Shown: positions 34,101 to 41,869, counted from the first letter of the stretch. The stretch: DNA of 41,871 bases from an uncultured Flavobacteriales bacterium (GCA_903945495.1 CAJAVU010000003.1:1-41871); one strand, 5' to 3'. The notes: generated from the sequence alone by a model not told the origin. Translations and numbers: made by a program.

Positions 34101-35321
34101 TTACTTCTTATAGAAGCTCAAATAGTTGTAGTATTTCTCACGTACAAATTGAATCAATTCATCATTCGTAGCAGACAACATAAACGATTCTTTCAGATTC
34201 ATAAAGGTTATAAACTTATCAAACTCATCTTCTGGCAATTGAATCACCTTATGTGTATTGTATAATCTCAGCAAAGTTATCGTTGCTGCCTTCTTATTTT
34301 TATGCTTTAAATCCCATTGCCAATCTTCATTATCCGCCTCAGTTAAAGTATAGCCAGACTTTAAGGCACGAACATCAATATGGTAAAAATCAATATATTC
34401 AATGTATTTTGCTCGTACAAAATTGAACACATCTGAATCGGATGCATTCACTAAAAACACTTGATCTAAATTCATAAAGCCAATAAAACGGTCAAACTCT
34501 GAACTTGGTAAATCAAAGGCTTTATTCGTAACATACATCGTTAACAATTCATGAATGGCAGCACGTTTATCAGAATCAAGCATGCTTCTCCATTTAAAAC
34601 CATCCATCGTTTGCAGATCTGCAGTCAACTTAAAATGCTCATACTTATCTTGAATAAACGTGATCAACTCCATTTCTGTGGCCGTTTTCAAGAAATCCTC
34701 ATTAATATTTAGGAAAGAAATAAATTGATCAAATTGCTCTTCCGTTAAATCAATGATATCGTATGCAACATAATTTCGAAGCAATTCTTTCACAATGCGT
34801 CGCTGATCATCATGATATTCTTGCTCTGCAATCCATCGTTTATTTTGCTCTTTCTTAGAAAACGTTTGATACAAAGCCGTTATTGGACTTTGAAAAATAT
34901 CAACACCTGTTACAGTGCGAGTTTCACGTAACGCCAATTCCTGACGTTCTTCCTTGATTTGCTCCAACGATTTCAATGGTCGAACAGAAACCTCAGGCAA
35001 TTCACTGAATTTACGTTCCAAGTAATACGTATGCTTATATTGGCAATTCGAATCAGCCACAACAATCGTTTTTATCAAAAGGTAATTTTTCACCGAAAGC
35101 GCAACCGTATCTCCATTGTTGACATAAATAGAGAATGTCCCGTTTGGTTGCCCAAAAACACCTTGACCCGTGCGACGATTCACCAACATTAAATTATAAA
35201 AACTTTGTGTTTGCGCTGAATCGATAACCCTTCCGCTAAAAAGGACTTTATCACACGATTGCCCGAGACTCAAGAATGAACTTCCAGCAATGAATGAACT
35301 TATTAATAGTTTATTTATCAT
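34101..35321 (-). CDS. Secreted carboxypeptidase-regulatory-like protein with three helical repeats
   Basis: A 406-aa exported protein. Signal peptide (MINKLLISSFIAGSSFLSLG), then a beta-sandwich carboxypeptidase-regulatory-like domain (about 24-100: FSGRVIDSAQTQSFYNLMLV, NGTFSIYVNNGDTVALSV), a linker and three clear copies of a ~60-residue helical unit: 173-232, 251-313 and 343-404. Each has the pattern LL..Y......L...EFD.FI.FMN...F...A...E...F...KY..Y. Members of this Bacteroidota family that I recall carry one such unit, so triplication looks unusual. The start is ATG 35321; a variant -7 box TACATTCG (35328-35335) lies 6 nt upstream. Function unknown. Confidence 0.72.
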   Translation of the reverse strand: MINKLLISSFIAGSSFLSLGQSCDKVLFSGRVIDSAQTQSFYNLMLVNRRTGQGVFGQPNGTFSIYVNNGDTVALSVKNYLLIKTIVVADSNCQYKHTYYLERKFSELPEVSVRPLKSLEQIKEERQELALRETRTVTGVDIFQSPITALYQTFSKKEQNKRWIAEQEYHDDQRRIVKELLRNYVAYDIIDLTEEQFDQFISFLNINEDFLKTATEMELITFIQDKYEHFKLTADLQTMDGFKWRSMLDSDKRAAIHELLTMYVTNKAFDLPSSEFDRFIGFMNLDQVFLVNASDSDVFNFVRAKYIEYIDFYHIDVRALKSGYTLTEADNEDWQWDLKHKNKKAATITLLRLYNTHKVIQLPEDEFDKFITFMNLKESFMLSATNDELIQFVREKYYNYLSFYKK

Positions 35322-35327
35322 CGTTAA

Positions 35328-35335
35328 CGAATGTA
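35328..35335 (-). promoter_or_regulatory. Variant -7 box of the triple-repeat gene
   Basis: TACATTCG on the minus strand (one mismatch from TAnnTTTG), 6 nt before the ATG at 35321. Confidence 0.35.
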
Positions 35336-35396
35336 GCAAAAAAGATTCCAAAGCAGTTTATTCAAAAGTGTTATAAAGTGTTAATACTTTCTATTT

Positions 35397-35465
35397 ACAT
35401 TTGTACATTATTGTAATTCACTTTTGTACACTGTTTGATTTTACTTTTGTAATCTTTTAAATTCC
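35397..35465 (+). repeat. Three promoter-like direct repeats with 23-bp period upstream of mnmA
   Basis: Three 23-nt units begin at 35397, 35420 and 35443, with cores ACATTTGTACA, ACTTTTGTACA and ACTTTTGTAAT. With the preceding base, units 1 and 3 read TACATTTG and TACTTTTG, perfect TAnnTTTG boxes, and unit 2 reads CACTTTTG. They may be tandem promoters or operator sites. Unit 1 shares ACATTTGTAmATTATT with the XRE gene upstream region. Confidence 0.5.
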
Positions 35466-35500
35466 TAACTTGTTTAAACTCTCACTTTCTAAGTTTATTG

Positions 35501-35508
35501 TAATTTTG
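35501..35508 (+). promoter_or_regulatory. -7 box of mnmA (leaderless arrangement)
   Basis: TAATTTTG, 4 nt before the ATG at 35513. It lies downstream of the three 23-bp repeats. Confidence 0.6.
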
Positions 35509-35512
35509 CAAC

Positions 35513-36694
35513 ATGAATAAAAGAGTTGTTGTAGGGCTTTCAGGCGGAGTTGATTCAAGTGTAGCAGCACATTTACTGATCCAACAAGGCTATGAAGTAA
35601 TTGGTATGTTTATGCGTAACTGGCATGACGAAAGCGTTACTTTATCTGATGATTGCCCTTGGATTGACGATTCAAACGACGCATTATTGATCGCACAACA
35701 ACTTGGAATCCCGTTTCAAGTGATTGATTTAAGCAAAGAATATAAAGAACGCATCGTCGATTATATGTTCAACGAATACGAAGCTGGACGAACACCAAAC
35801 CCAGATGTACTTTGTAACCGCGAAATTAAGTTCGATGTTTTCTTGAAAGCAGCAATGGAATTAGGCGCAGATTACGTCGCTACAGGACATTATTGTCGAA
35901 GAATTGACCATGAAGACGGAACAGTTGGTTTATTAGCAGGAAAAGACCCAAACAAGGATCAATCTTACTTCCTTTGCCAATTAAATCAAGAACAATTAAG
36001 CAAAGCATTATTTCCTATTGGTGAATTATTAAAACCAGAAGTTCGTGAAATAGCGAAAGAAATGGGCTTGGTAACCGCTGAAAAGAAAGATTCTCAAGGA
36101 CTTTGTTTCGTTGGTAAAATCAGTCTCCCACAATTCTTACAGCAAAAATTAGCCGCCAAAAAAGGAGATGTGATTGAATTACCGAATGATTTGGCACTTT
36201 ACGATGCTTACAATTCAATTGCTCCAACACTAGAAAACGTCCAACAATTAGCTTGCGAGTTCCACTACACCGCTGATATGGGTAAAAAAGTAGCCGAACA
36301 TCAAGGAGCGCACTATTACACAGTAGGACAAAGAAAAGGCTTGCATATCGGAGGAAGACCTCTTCCATCGTTTGTCATCGGGATTGACACAGTAAACAAT
36401 CTCGTTTTTTCTGGCCAAACGGATGAACACAATGGGTTAAACAAATATGCTTTAAAGATTAATAATCAAGAAGTTCATTGGATTAACTTAAAGTATAAAT
36501 TAAACATTGATGAACAACTTGAATGTTTGGTACGAATTCGTTATCGTCAACCGTTAAAACAAGCCACGTTGATTCAAAAAGAAGATGGTTTGTATATTTT
36601 ATTCCCAGAGAAAGAGAAAGGAATCACTCCTGGACAATTCGCAGCGTGGTATATTGGTGATGAATTGATTGGATCTGGAACAATTGCATATTAA
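35513..36694 (+). CDS. mnmA: tRNA-specific 2-thiouridylase MnmA
   Basis: A 393-aa ATP-pyrophosphatase-type enzyme that thiolates U34 of tRNAs for Glu, Gln and Lys. Signatures: the PP-loop [12 protein letters not shown] (8-19), [24 protein letters not shown] with catalytic Cys101, ATGHYCR, DQSYFL and the second catalytic Cys198 in [18 protein letters not shown] marks the central domain and a beta-barrel closes the C-terminus. Length is slightly above 360-370 aa because of short insertions. It is convergent with the XRE gene, with a 5-nt gap. The upstream region holds an unusual set of promoter-like repeats and a motif shared with the XRE promoter. Confidence 0.95.
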   Translation: MNKRVVVGLSGGVDSSVAAHLLIQQGYEVIGMFMRNWHDESVTLSDDCPWIDDSNDALLIAQQLGIPFQVIDLSKEYKERIVDYMFNEYEAGRTPNPDVLCNREIKFDVFLKAAMELGADYVATGHYCRRIDHEDGTVGLLAGKDPNKDQSYFLCQLNQEQLSKALFPIGELLKPEVREIAKEMGLVTAEKKDSQGLCFVGKISLPQFLQQKLAAKKGDVIELPNDLALYDAYNSIAPTLENVQQLACEFHYTADMGKKVAEHQGAHYYTVGQRKGLHIGGRPLPSFVIGIDTVNNLVFSGQTDEHNGLNKYALKINNQEVHWINLKYKLNIDEQLECLVRIRYRQPLKQATLIQKEDGLYILFPEKEKGITPGQFAAWYIGDELIGSGTIAY

Positions 36695-36699
36695 GCTAT

Positions 36700-37050
36700 T
36701 TACTTCGGTAAATATTCTTTAAACGTTCCATCTTGGTAAAACTCAACAATCTTCACAATTGATTCATTGTTTGATTCTGATATAACTTTGCGCTTCACAA
36801 CATCCTCTTCCACTTTCTTTGTCTCCTGCTTTACTTCTGGATTTGTAGACATTTGCCCCGTCAATAACCAATGTGCGTTGACACGTGGAAAATTCAGAAT
36901 GATCTTCTCTAAGAAATCGAGACTAGGCTTATTTCTACCAGAAATAACATGACTCACATTTGATCGCTGAACACCGAGTTTATCAGCAAAAGCTGAAGGC
37001 GTCAAATTGTGCATTTTAAGAATTAACTGAAGTCGTTCTTGGATTAACAT
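36700..37050 (-). CDS. XRE family helix-turn-helix regulator
   Basis: A 116-aa DNA-binding protein. Residues about 4-60 are an HTH_3 domain: LILKMHNLTPSAFADKLGVQ, then RSNVSHVISGRNKPSLDFL as the recognition half. The remainder is a polar linker with a Lys/Glu stretch and a C-terminal segment (SIVKIVEFYQDGTFKEYLPK). There is no phage or toxin gene next to it. The start is ATG 37050; the TTG at 37074 is part of the -7 box. A perfect 12-bp inverted repeat (ACATTTGTAAAT) flanks its promoter, suggesting autoregulation. Confidence 0.82.
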   Translation of the reverse strand: MLIQERLQLILKMHNLTPSAFADKLGVQRSNVSHVISGRNKPSLDFLEKIILNFPRVNAHWLLTGQMSTNPEVKQETKKVEEDVVKRKVISESNNESIVKIVEFYQDGTFKEYLPK

Positions 37051-37058
37051 TTGTAAAT
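37047..37058 (-). promoter_or_regulatory. Putative XRE operator, start-proximal half
   Basis: ACATTTGTAAAT on the plus strand overlaps the start codon of the XRE gene. It is the exact reverse complement of 37088-37099. Confidence 0.5.
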
Positions 37059-37071
37059 TATTATTCTTTAA

Positions 37072-37102
37072 CAAATCTACATTAAATATTTACAAATGTC
37101 AA
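37072..37102 (-). promoter_or_regulatory. XRE gene promoter
   Basis: Minus-strand -33 TTG (37102-37100), a 20-nt spacer and -7 TAGATTTG (37079-37072), then a 21-nt leader to the ATG at 37050. It matches the Bacteroidota pattern well. Confidence 0.7.
37088..37099 (-). promoter_or_regulatory. Putative XRE operator, upstream half
   Basis: ATTTACAAATGT, the exact inverted partner of 37047-37058, sits between the -33 and -7 elements, where a bound repressor would block polymerase. Confidence 0.5.
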
Positions 37103-37123
37103 TAATAAAAAATATTTGGGCAC

Positions 37124-37145
37124 AAAAAAAGGAACCGAAGCTCCT
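37124..37145 (-). terminator. UUCG-tetraloop terminator of the small orphan gene
   Basis: On the minus strand AGGAGC-TTCG-GTTCCT (one G-U pair) is followed by seven T. It lies 22 nt after the stop of the 65-aa gene. Confidence 0.8.
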
Positions 37146-37167
37146 AATCTATTGATTTTGATTGGTT

Positions 37168-37365
37168 TTAATTCATGTGTATCGAATGGAAAATCGAATT
37201 AGATGGAATGTTTTTCATCTGCTCTGCCATTTTAATTGAATCCATCAATTGAGCTACCTCAAAAATGTTTAATTTACTTTTAGTTCCTTGTACTCTATGT
37301 TGAGATAACTTGTACTGTGCTAGTTTAACAGTGTTATTAATCATATTTTCTGCAATTAAGTTCAT
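37168..37365 (-). CDS. Small orphan protein, 65 aa
   Basis: A 65-aa protein (start MNLIAENMINNTVKLAQYK) with no recognised family. It is polar and probably helical, with a central basic loop (HRVQGTKSK) between two amphipathic helices. The ATG at 37365 is chosen over a TTG at 37380. Support for a real transcript is good: a perfect TAACTTTG -7 box (37521-37528) lies about 155 nt upstream and a UUCG terminator lies 22 nt downstream. The DNA could instead encode a small RNA, with the frame incidental. No functional clue comes from the neighbours. Confidence 0.5.
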   Translation of the reverse strand: MNLIAENMINNTVKLAQYKLSQHRVQGTKSKLNIFEVAQLMDSIKMAEQMKNIPSNSIFHSIHMN

Positions 37366-37520
37366 ATCATAAATATTCAATACAAACCCATTTACGGCAC
37401 CTTATTTCAGAATGTTACAAAAAATTAAAAAAAAATTAAGATTTGTATACGAATTCCTTATTTTAAACTCAAAGAAAAAGCATCTAATTAATTACAATTC
37501 AACTAATTGCACCTTGATTA

Positions 37521-37528
37521 CAAAGTTA
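37521..37528 (-). promoter_or_regulatory. -7 box upstream of the small orphan gene
   Basis: TAACTTTG on the minus strand in the spacer after the DUF3820 gene. It would produce a transcript of about 390 nt ending at the UUCG terminator. Confidence 0.55.
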
Positions 37529-37538
37529 GAAATATGAA

Positions 37539-37763
37539 TTATTTTTTGATGAGCGGATAAATCAACCCCTCTAGCCCATTCAATTTGATCTCATGAATCA
37601 GCTGTAATTGTTCACCTAATTTACCTGCAGGAAAACCTTTCTGGCGATACCAAACCAAATAATGTTCAGGTAATTGTATAAGCAAATGCCCCTGGTATTT
37701 ACCAAAGGGCATTCGCATATTTGCGAGTTTCACTAACTCTTGATGTTGTTCTTGCGGATTCAA
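37539..37763 (-). CDS. DUF3820 family protein
   Basis: A 74-aa protein with the strong family pattern MPFGKYQGHLLIQLPEHYLV, WYRQKGFPAGKLG and HEIKLNGLEGLI. DUF3820 proteins are small and their function is not established. The start is TTG at 37763: family members normally carry about 15 residues before MPFGKY, and the only in-frame ATGs (37721, 37715) would remove them. The start lies 6 nt after the pepD stop, so translation is probably coupled to pepD. Confidence 0.8.
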   Translation of the reverse strand: MNPQEQHQELVKLANMRMPFGKYQGHLLIQLPEHYLVWYRQKGFPAGKLGEQLQLIHEIKLNGLEGLIYPLIKK

Positions 37764-37769
37764 TCCTTA

Positions 37770-39227
37770 TTAATATGCTACTGGAGTGCGATTTATTGTC
37801 TCCAATAAATATCCCCAGAATTTTTGTACTGATGAAATTTGAACTTTTTCATCTGGAGAATGCGCTGCACGAATATTCGGTCCAAATGAAATCATATCAA
37901 CTCCTGGTAAATGTTTTCCTAGAATCCCACACTCTAATCCAGCGTGACACGCTTTCACTTGTGGCTCTTCGTTGTACATTTCACGGTATAAATCAGTCAT
38001 CAAATTTAAAATCGGAGAATTAGGATTTGGCTGCCAACCTGGATAATCTCCCGATTGAACAACTGCACAACCCATATTTTCAAATGCCGCACGAATTGTA
38101 TTCGCCACATCTCCTTTAGATGATTCAACACTACTTCGTTGTAAGGATTGCGTAATAAATTCACCATCTTTAATAATCACACGGGCTAAACTTGATGAAG
38201 CCTCAACTAAATCAGCAATATCTGGACTCATTCTGAAAACACCGTTATGCACAGAATACAAAGTGTTCAGGATTTTGCTAAACTCATCTGTACTAACCGC
38301 TTTATCATCATTCACAACAGTATCAACTGTCAATGTGAAATTTGGTTCAACTGTAACAAACTCTGTTTTCAAGATCGAAACGAAATACTCTACCTCGCTT
38401 CTAAACTTTGCATCTTCATCCTTTGATACAGCAACAACAACCGTCGCCTCACGTGGAATCGCATTGCGCAAACTTCCTCCATCAAACGAAATCAATTGGA
38501 TTTCAGTCAATGAATGCAAATGATACAACAAACGCGTCATCATTTTATTTGCATTCCCGCGACCTTTATCAATATCCATTCCTGAGTGCCCCCCAAGTAA
38601 TCCACGTAGTGTTAATGCATATTTCACAAACCCTTCATTTAAAGAAACTTGACTATACTTATATGAAGTATTCGTGTCAATACCACCAGCACAACCAATT
38701 GACAATTCGTCATCATCTTCTGTATCCAAATTCAACAAAATCTTTCCTGAAAAATTTGAACCATCCAATTCTTTCGCTCCTGTCATTCCAGTTTCTTCAT
38801 CGATTGTAAACATTGCTTCGATTGCAGGATGAGCAATATCCGTTGATGCCAAAATCGCCATAATTGCTGCAACACCAATTCCATTGTCAGCCCCTAATGT
38901 TGTTCCATTCGCTCTCACCCAGTCACCATCGACAATCATTTCGATTCCTTGTTGATCAAAATCAAATACTGTATCAGAATTTTTCTGATGCACCATATCA
39001 ATGTGCGATTGCAAAATCAAGGTTGTGCGATTTTCCATCCCTGGTGTCGCTGGTTTTTTGATAATCACATTCTGAATGGCATCTTTTTTCGTTTCCAATC
39101 CTAAGGAATTTCCAAAATCTACCATAAACTGAATTACGCGCTCCTCTTTTTTAGAAGGACGTGGAACAGCATTTAAATCAGCAAAGTTATTCCACAATGC
39201 TTTCGGTTCTAAATTTCTAATACTCAT
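37770..39227 (-). CDS. pepD: Aminoacyl-histidine dipeptidase / cytosol nonspecific dipeptidase
   Basis: A 485-aa M20C dipeptidase that cleaves Xaa-His and other dipeptides in the cytosol. Zinc-site residues are visible: His75 in QSHIDMVHQK, bridging Asp114 in LGADNGIG, the Glu144/Glu145 pair in DEETGMTG, and Asp168 in LNLDTEDDDE. A lid domain is inserted in the middle (from GCAGGIDTN to about residue 380), with GHSGMDI at its edge. Length matches E. coli PepD. It follows the DUF2132 gene by 24 nt and precedes DUF3820 by 6 nt, forming a probable operon. Confidence 0.93.
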   Translation of the reverse strand: MSIRNLEPKALWNNFADLNAVPRPSKKEERVIQFMVDFGNSLGLETKKDAIQNVIIKKPATPGMENRTTLILQSHIDMVHQKNSDTVFDFDQQGIEMIVDGDWVRANGTTLGADNGIGVAAIMAILASTDIAHPAIEAMFTIDEETGMTGAKELDGSNFSGKILLNLDTEDDDELSIGCAGGIDTNTSYKYSQVSLNEGFVKYALTLRGLLGGHSGMDIDKGRGNANKMMTRLLYHLHSLTEIQLISFDGGSLRNAIPREATVVVAVSKDEDAKFRSEVEYFVSILKTEFVTVEPNFTLTVDTVVNDDKAVSTDEFSKILNTLYSVHNGVFRMSPDIADLVEASSSLARVIIKDGEFITQSLQRSSVESSKGDVANTIRAAFENMGCAVVQSGDYPGWQPNPNSPILNLMTDLYREMYNEEPQVKACHAGLECGILGKHLPGVDMISFGPNIRAAHSPDEKVQISSVQKFWGYLLETINRTPVAY

Positions 39228-39251
39228 TTAATTATCGTTTAATTTCTGGAA

Positions 39252-39485
39252 TTAACTATTTCGAATGTTGTAGATGCGATTAATCCACAATTCTTCCACT
39301 TTTGCACGTGCCCAAGGAGTTTTGCGCAAAAATGTTAAACTCGATTTCACACTCGGATTGCTTTTAAAACAATTGATTGGAATTAATTTCCCAAGATTTT
39401 CAAATCCAAATTCTTGTTCTAAATCAATTACGATTTGCTCTAATTTTACACCGTGTAATGGATCCATGTTCGTATTGTTATACAT
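39252..39485 (-). CDS. VF530 / DUF2132 family protein
   Basis: A 77-aa protein with the family pattern DPLHGVKLEQIVIDLEQEFG, INCFKSNPSVKSSLTFLRKT and PWARAKVEELW, which identifies the VF530 family (DUF2132), a small helical fold proposed to bind DNA. The function is not known. The start could be ATG 39485 or the second Met six codons later. It lies in a minus-strand run of genes between ettA and pepD, with a structured spacer of about 70 nt after ettA. Confidence 0.85.
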   Translation of the reverse strand: MYNNTNMDPLHGVKLEQIVIDLEQEFGFENLGKLIPINCFKSNPSVKSSLTFLRKTPWARAKVEELWINRIYNIRNS

Positions 39486-39490
39486 TCAAC

Positions 39491-39543
39491 CGTTGACTGA
39501 GGCTCTCGAAGGCAACATTTTACCGAAGCAGTCTCCGTCAACG
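39491..39543 (-). repeat. Imperfect long hairpin between ettA and the DUF2132 gene
   Basis: CGTTGAC (39491-39497) and GTCAACG (39537-39543) are perfect 7-bp arms, and inside them GAG/CTC and CT/AG pairs can continue the stem past single mismatches. No T-run follows. It may be mRNA processing structure or chance. Confidence 0.35.
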
Positions 39544-39554
39544 ATTCAATTAAT

Positions 39555-41240
39555 TTATTTCACCAATTTTCTATACTTGATTCGTTTTGGACCATTATCA
39601 CCCAAGCGTTTTTTACGATTTTCTTCGTATTCTGTGTACGATCCTTCAAACCAATAAACTTCAGAATCACCTTCAAAAGCCAATATATGTGTGCAAATAC
39701 GATCCAAGAACCAACGGTCGTGAGAAATAACCACTGCACAACCAGCAAAATTCTGAATTCCTTCTTCCAATGCACGCAAAGTATTAACGTCAATATCATT
39801 CGTTGGCTCATCCAGCAGCAAGACATTCGCTTCTGTTTTCAAAGTCATTGCCAAATGCAAACGATTTCGTTCACCACCTGATAAAATTCCAACTTTCTTA
39901 TTTTGATCAGAACCGTTGAAGTTAAATTTGGACAAATAAGCTCTTGAATTGATTTTTTGATTTCCAACTTCTACGAATTCCAAACCATTTGAAACAACTT
40001 CAAAAACAGTTTTATCTGGATGAATATCTTTATGCGTTTGATCAACATAACCAATTTTCACCGTCTCTCCTACTGCAAACTCACCATTGTCAGGCTGTAA
40101 TTCATCCATGATCATTTTGAAAATCGTTGTTTTACCAGCACCATTTGGCCCGATAATTCCAACAATACCAGCTGGTGGCAATTTGAAATTCAAATTATCG
40201 TACAACAATTTATCACCAAACGATTTCGCAACAGCATTCGCATCGATTACATTGTTCCCTAAACGAGGTCCATTTGGAATTGGCATTTCCAACATTGCTT
40301 CTTTGTCTTTCAAGTCTTCAGAAAGCATTTTATCGTAGTTCGCAATACGTGCTTTGTTTTTAGCATGACGTCCTTTTGGATTCATACGCACCCATTCCAA
40401 CTCACGTGCTAACATTTTTTGACGTTTTGATTCAGATTTCTCTTCTTCTTTCAAACGATTTCCTTTTTGCTCCAACCATGAAGTATAGTTTCCTTTCCAA
40501 GGAATACCTTCTCCACGATCCAACTCAAGAATCCAACCAGCAACATTATCCAAGAAATAACGGTCGTGTGTTACAGCAATAACTGTTCCTTTGTATTGTT
40601 GTAAATGTTGCTCCAACCACTCAATTGATTCAGCATCCAAGTGATTCGTAGGCTCATCCAACAATAAAATATCTGGATTTTGTAACAACAAACGACACAA
40701 TGCAACACGACGTTTTTCACCTCCAGAAAGTGTAGAAATCAATTGATCATCTGGTGGACAACGCAAAGCATCCATTGCACGTTCCAATTTTGTATCCAAT
40801 TCCCATGCATCCAATGCATCGATTTTATCAGAAACAACACTTTGGCGAGCGATCAACTTATCCATTTTATCTGGGTCGTTCAAAATCTCTTCATCCATGA
40901 ATGAATTATTGATTTCTTCGTATTCCTTCAAGACGTCAACAGTTTCCTGCGCTCCTTCTAAAACAATATCTTTCACCGTTTTATTCAAATCCAATTCTGG
41001 TTCTTGTGGTAAATAACCAACAGTATATCCTGGAGAAAAAACAACATCTCCTTGATACGCATTATCCAAACCTGCAATAATTTTCATTACTGTAGATTTA
41101 CCAGAACCATTTAAACCGATGATTCCGATTTTCGCTCCATAAAAGAACGATAAGTAAATATTTTTAATGATTTGTTTTCCTTGAGGCGTGTTTTTCGTAA
41201 CACCGACCATCGAAAAGATGATTTTTTTATCGTCTGACAT
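39555..41240 (-). CDS. ettA: Energy-dependent translational throttle protein EttA (ABC-F ATPase)
   Basis: A 561-aa soluble ABC-F protein that binds the ribosomal E site and gates elongation according to ATP/ADP. There are two nucleotide-binding domains: first Walker A GLNGSGKST (42-50), signature LSGGEKRR and Walker B LLLDEPTNHLD; second Walker A GPNGAGKTT, signature LSGGERNR and Walker B LLLDEPTNDID. The arm and the interdomain P-site tip linker lie between (ELEWVRMNPKGRHAKNKARI). Length matches E. coli EttA (555). No membrane segment is present. The promoter box TAACTTTG lies 20 nt upstream. Confidence 0.95.
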   Translation of the reverse strand: MSDDKKIIFSMVGVTKNTPQGKQIIKNIYLSFFYGAKIGIIGLNGSGKSTVMKIIAGLDNAYQGDVVFSPGYTVGYLPQEPELDLNKTVKDIVLEGAQETVDVLKEYEEINNSFMDEEILNDPDKMDKLIARQSVVSDKIDALDAWELDTKLERAMDALRCPPDDQLISTLSGGEKRRVALCRLLLQNPDILLLDEPTNHLDAESIEWLEQHLQQYKGTVIAVTHDRYFLDNVAGWILELDRGEGIPWKGNYTSWLEQKGNRLKEEEKSESKRQKMLARELEWVRMNPKGRHAKNKARIANYDKMLSEDLKDKEAMLEMPIPNGPRLGNNVIDANAVAKSFGDKLLYDNLNFKLPPAGIVGIIGPNGAGKTTIFKMIMDELQPDNGEFAVGETVKIGYVDQTHKDIHPDKTVFEVVSNGLEFVEVGNQKINSRAYLSKFNFNGSDQNKKVGILSGGERNRLHLAMTLKTEANVLLLDEPTNDIDVNTLRALEEGIQNFAGCAVVISHDRWFLDRICTHILAFEGDSEVYWFEGSYTEYEENRKKRLGDNGPKRIKYRKLVK

Positions 41241-41260
41241 ATGCTAAAAAATGATTTTCT

Positions 41261-41268
41261 CAAAGTTA
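41261..41268 (-). promoter_or_regulatory. -7 box of ettA
   Basis: TAACTTTG on the minus strand, 20 nt before the ATG at 41240. Confidence 0.55.
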
Positions 41269-41313
41269 ATAAAGGAAAACGAAAGTGCCTTGAAAAGTAA
41301 AAGTTTATTGCAT

Positions 41314-41344
41314 AAAAAAAGTCCTGACATTGCTACCAGGACTT
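41314..41344 (-). terminator. Terminator of the DUF5362 gene
   Basis: AAGTCCTG (41319-41326) and CAGGACTT (41337-41344) form an 8-bp stem; the A-run at 41314-41320 gives a U-tract on the minus strand. It starts 16 nt after the gene's stop. Confidence 0.8.
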
Positions 41345-41360
41345 AAATCAATTTCATTTT

Positions 41361-41804
41361 TTACATTGCAGCCAATCCAATCAGCCCAATTAAAAATACC
41401 AAAGCGTAAATAGACAAGATTACAATCATAAAAATCCCTGAAAATTTAAACAAGGACTTTAAGTTTTCAAACCCATCTTCCAAATTGTTTTGTTGAGAGT
41501 TTTGAATCGCCAATTTCATTTTTACAGCAAAATTGTACAAATAGCGTGTCGGAAAATAATACAACAAGGCCATAAGTAAATAGGTAAAACCCAAAACGAA
41601 AGGTCCACCCGAAATTCCTGAAAACCTTGACATACTCGTCCCCGAACCTATTGCAACAAGAGCCACAAGAACAATCAATCCAATAAACACAAAACCAACT
41701 ATTGCTAAAAACTTAGCCCATTTTGCAGTTTCTAATAAAAAATTATTGATTTTGGAATTAATACTTAATTCCGCAGAGGTAACATTATTATCTAAAGTAT
41801 CCAT
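41361..41804 (-). CDS. DUF5362-like integral membrane protein
   Basis: A 147-aa protein with three transmembrane segments: about 31-53 (AKFLAIVGFVFIGLIVLVAL), 66-88 (PFVLGFTYLLMALLYYFP) and 123-145 (GIFMIVILSIYALVFLIGL). Between the second and third lies the cytoplasmic stretch AVKMKLAIQNSQQNNLEDGF with FENLKSLFKF, typical of DUF5362, a Bacteroidota membrane family of unknown function. It is a single gene with its own terminator. No clear -7 box was found between its ATG and the terminator at the window edge. Confidence 0.75.
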   Translation of the reverse strand: MDTLDNNVTSAELSINSKINNFLLETAKWAKFLAIVGFVFIGLIVLVALVAIGSGTSMSRFSGISGGPFVLGFTYLLMALLYYFPTRYLYNFAVKMKLAIQNSQQNNLEDGFENLKSLFKFSGIFMIVILSIYALVFLIGLIGLAAM

Positions 41805-41825
41805 TTTGTAAAAGGTTGTATTTAT

Positions 41826-41869
41826 AAAAAAAGCCCTCCACCAAGGTGGAAGGCTTTCTATTTTTTTTT
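41826..41869. terminator. Terminator at the right edge, bidirectional
   Basis: AAAGCC (41830-41835) with GGCTTT (41852-41857) and, inside one mismatch, TCCACC with GGTGGA; A-run on the left and nine T at 41861-41869. It probably serves a gene beyond the window, as it lies upstream of the DUF5362 gene. Confidence 0.75.

Noticed and set aside
38408-38809. 133-aa plus-strand frame inside pepD
   Set aside because: His/Gln/Leu-rich shadow of the pepD coding strand; pepD motifs are clear on the minus strand.
39274-39657. 127-aa plus-strand frame across the DUF2132 gene and the ettA end
   Set aside because: Overlaps two well-supported genes on the opposite strand and resembles no protein.
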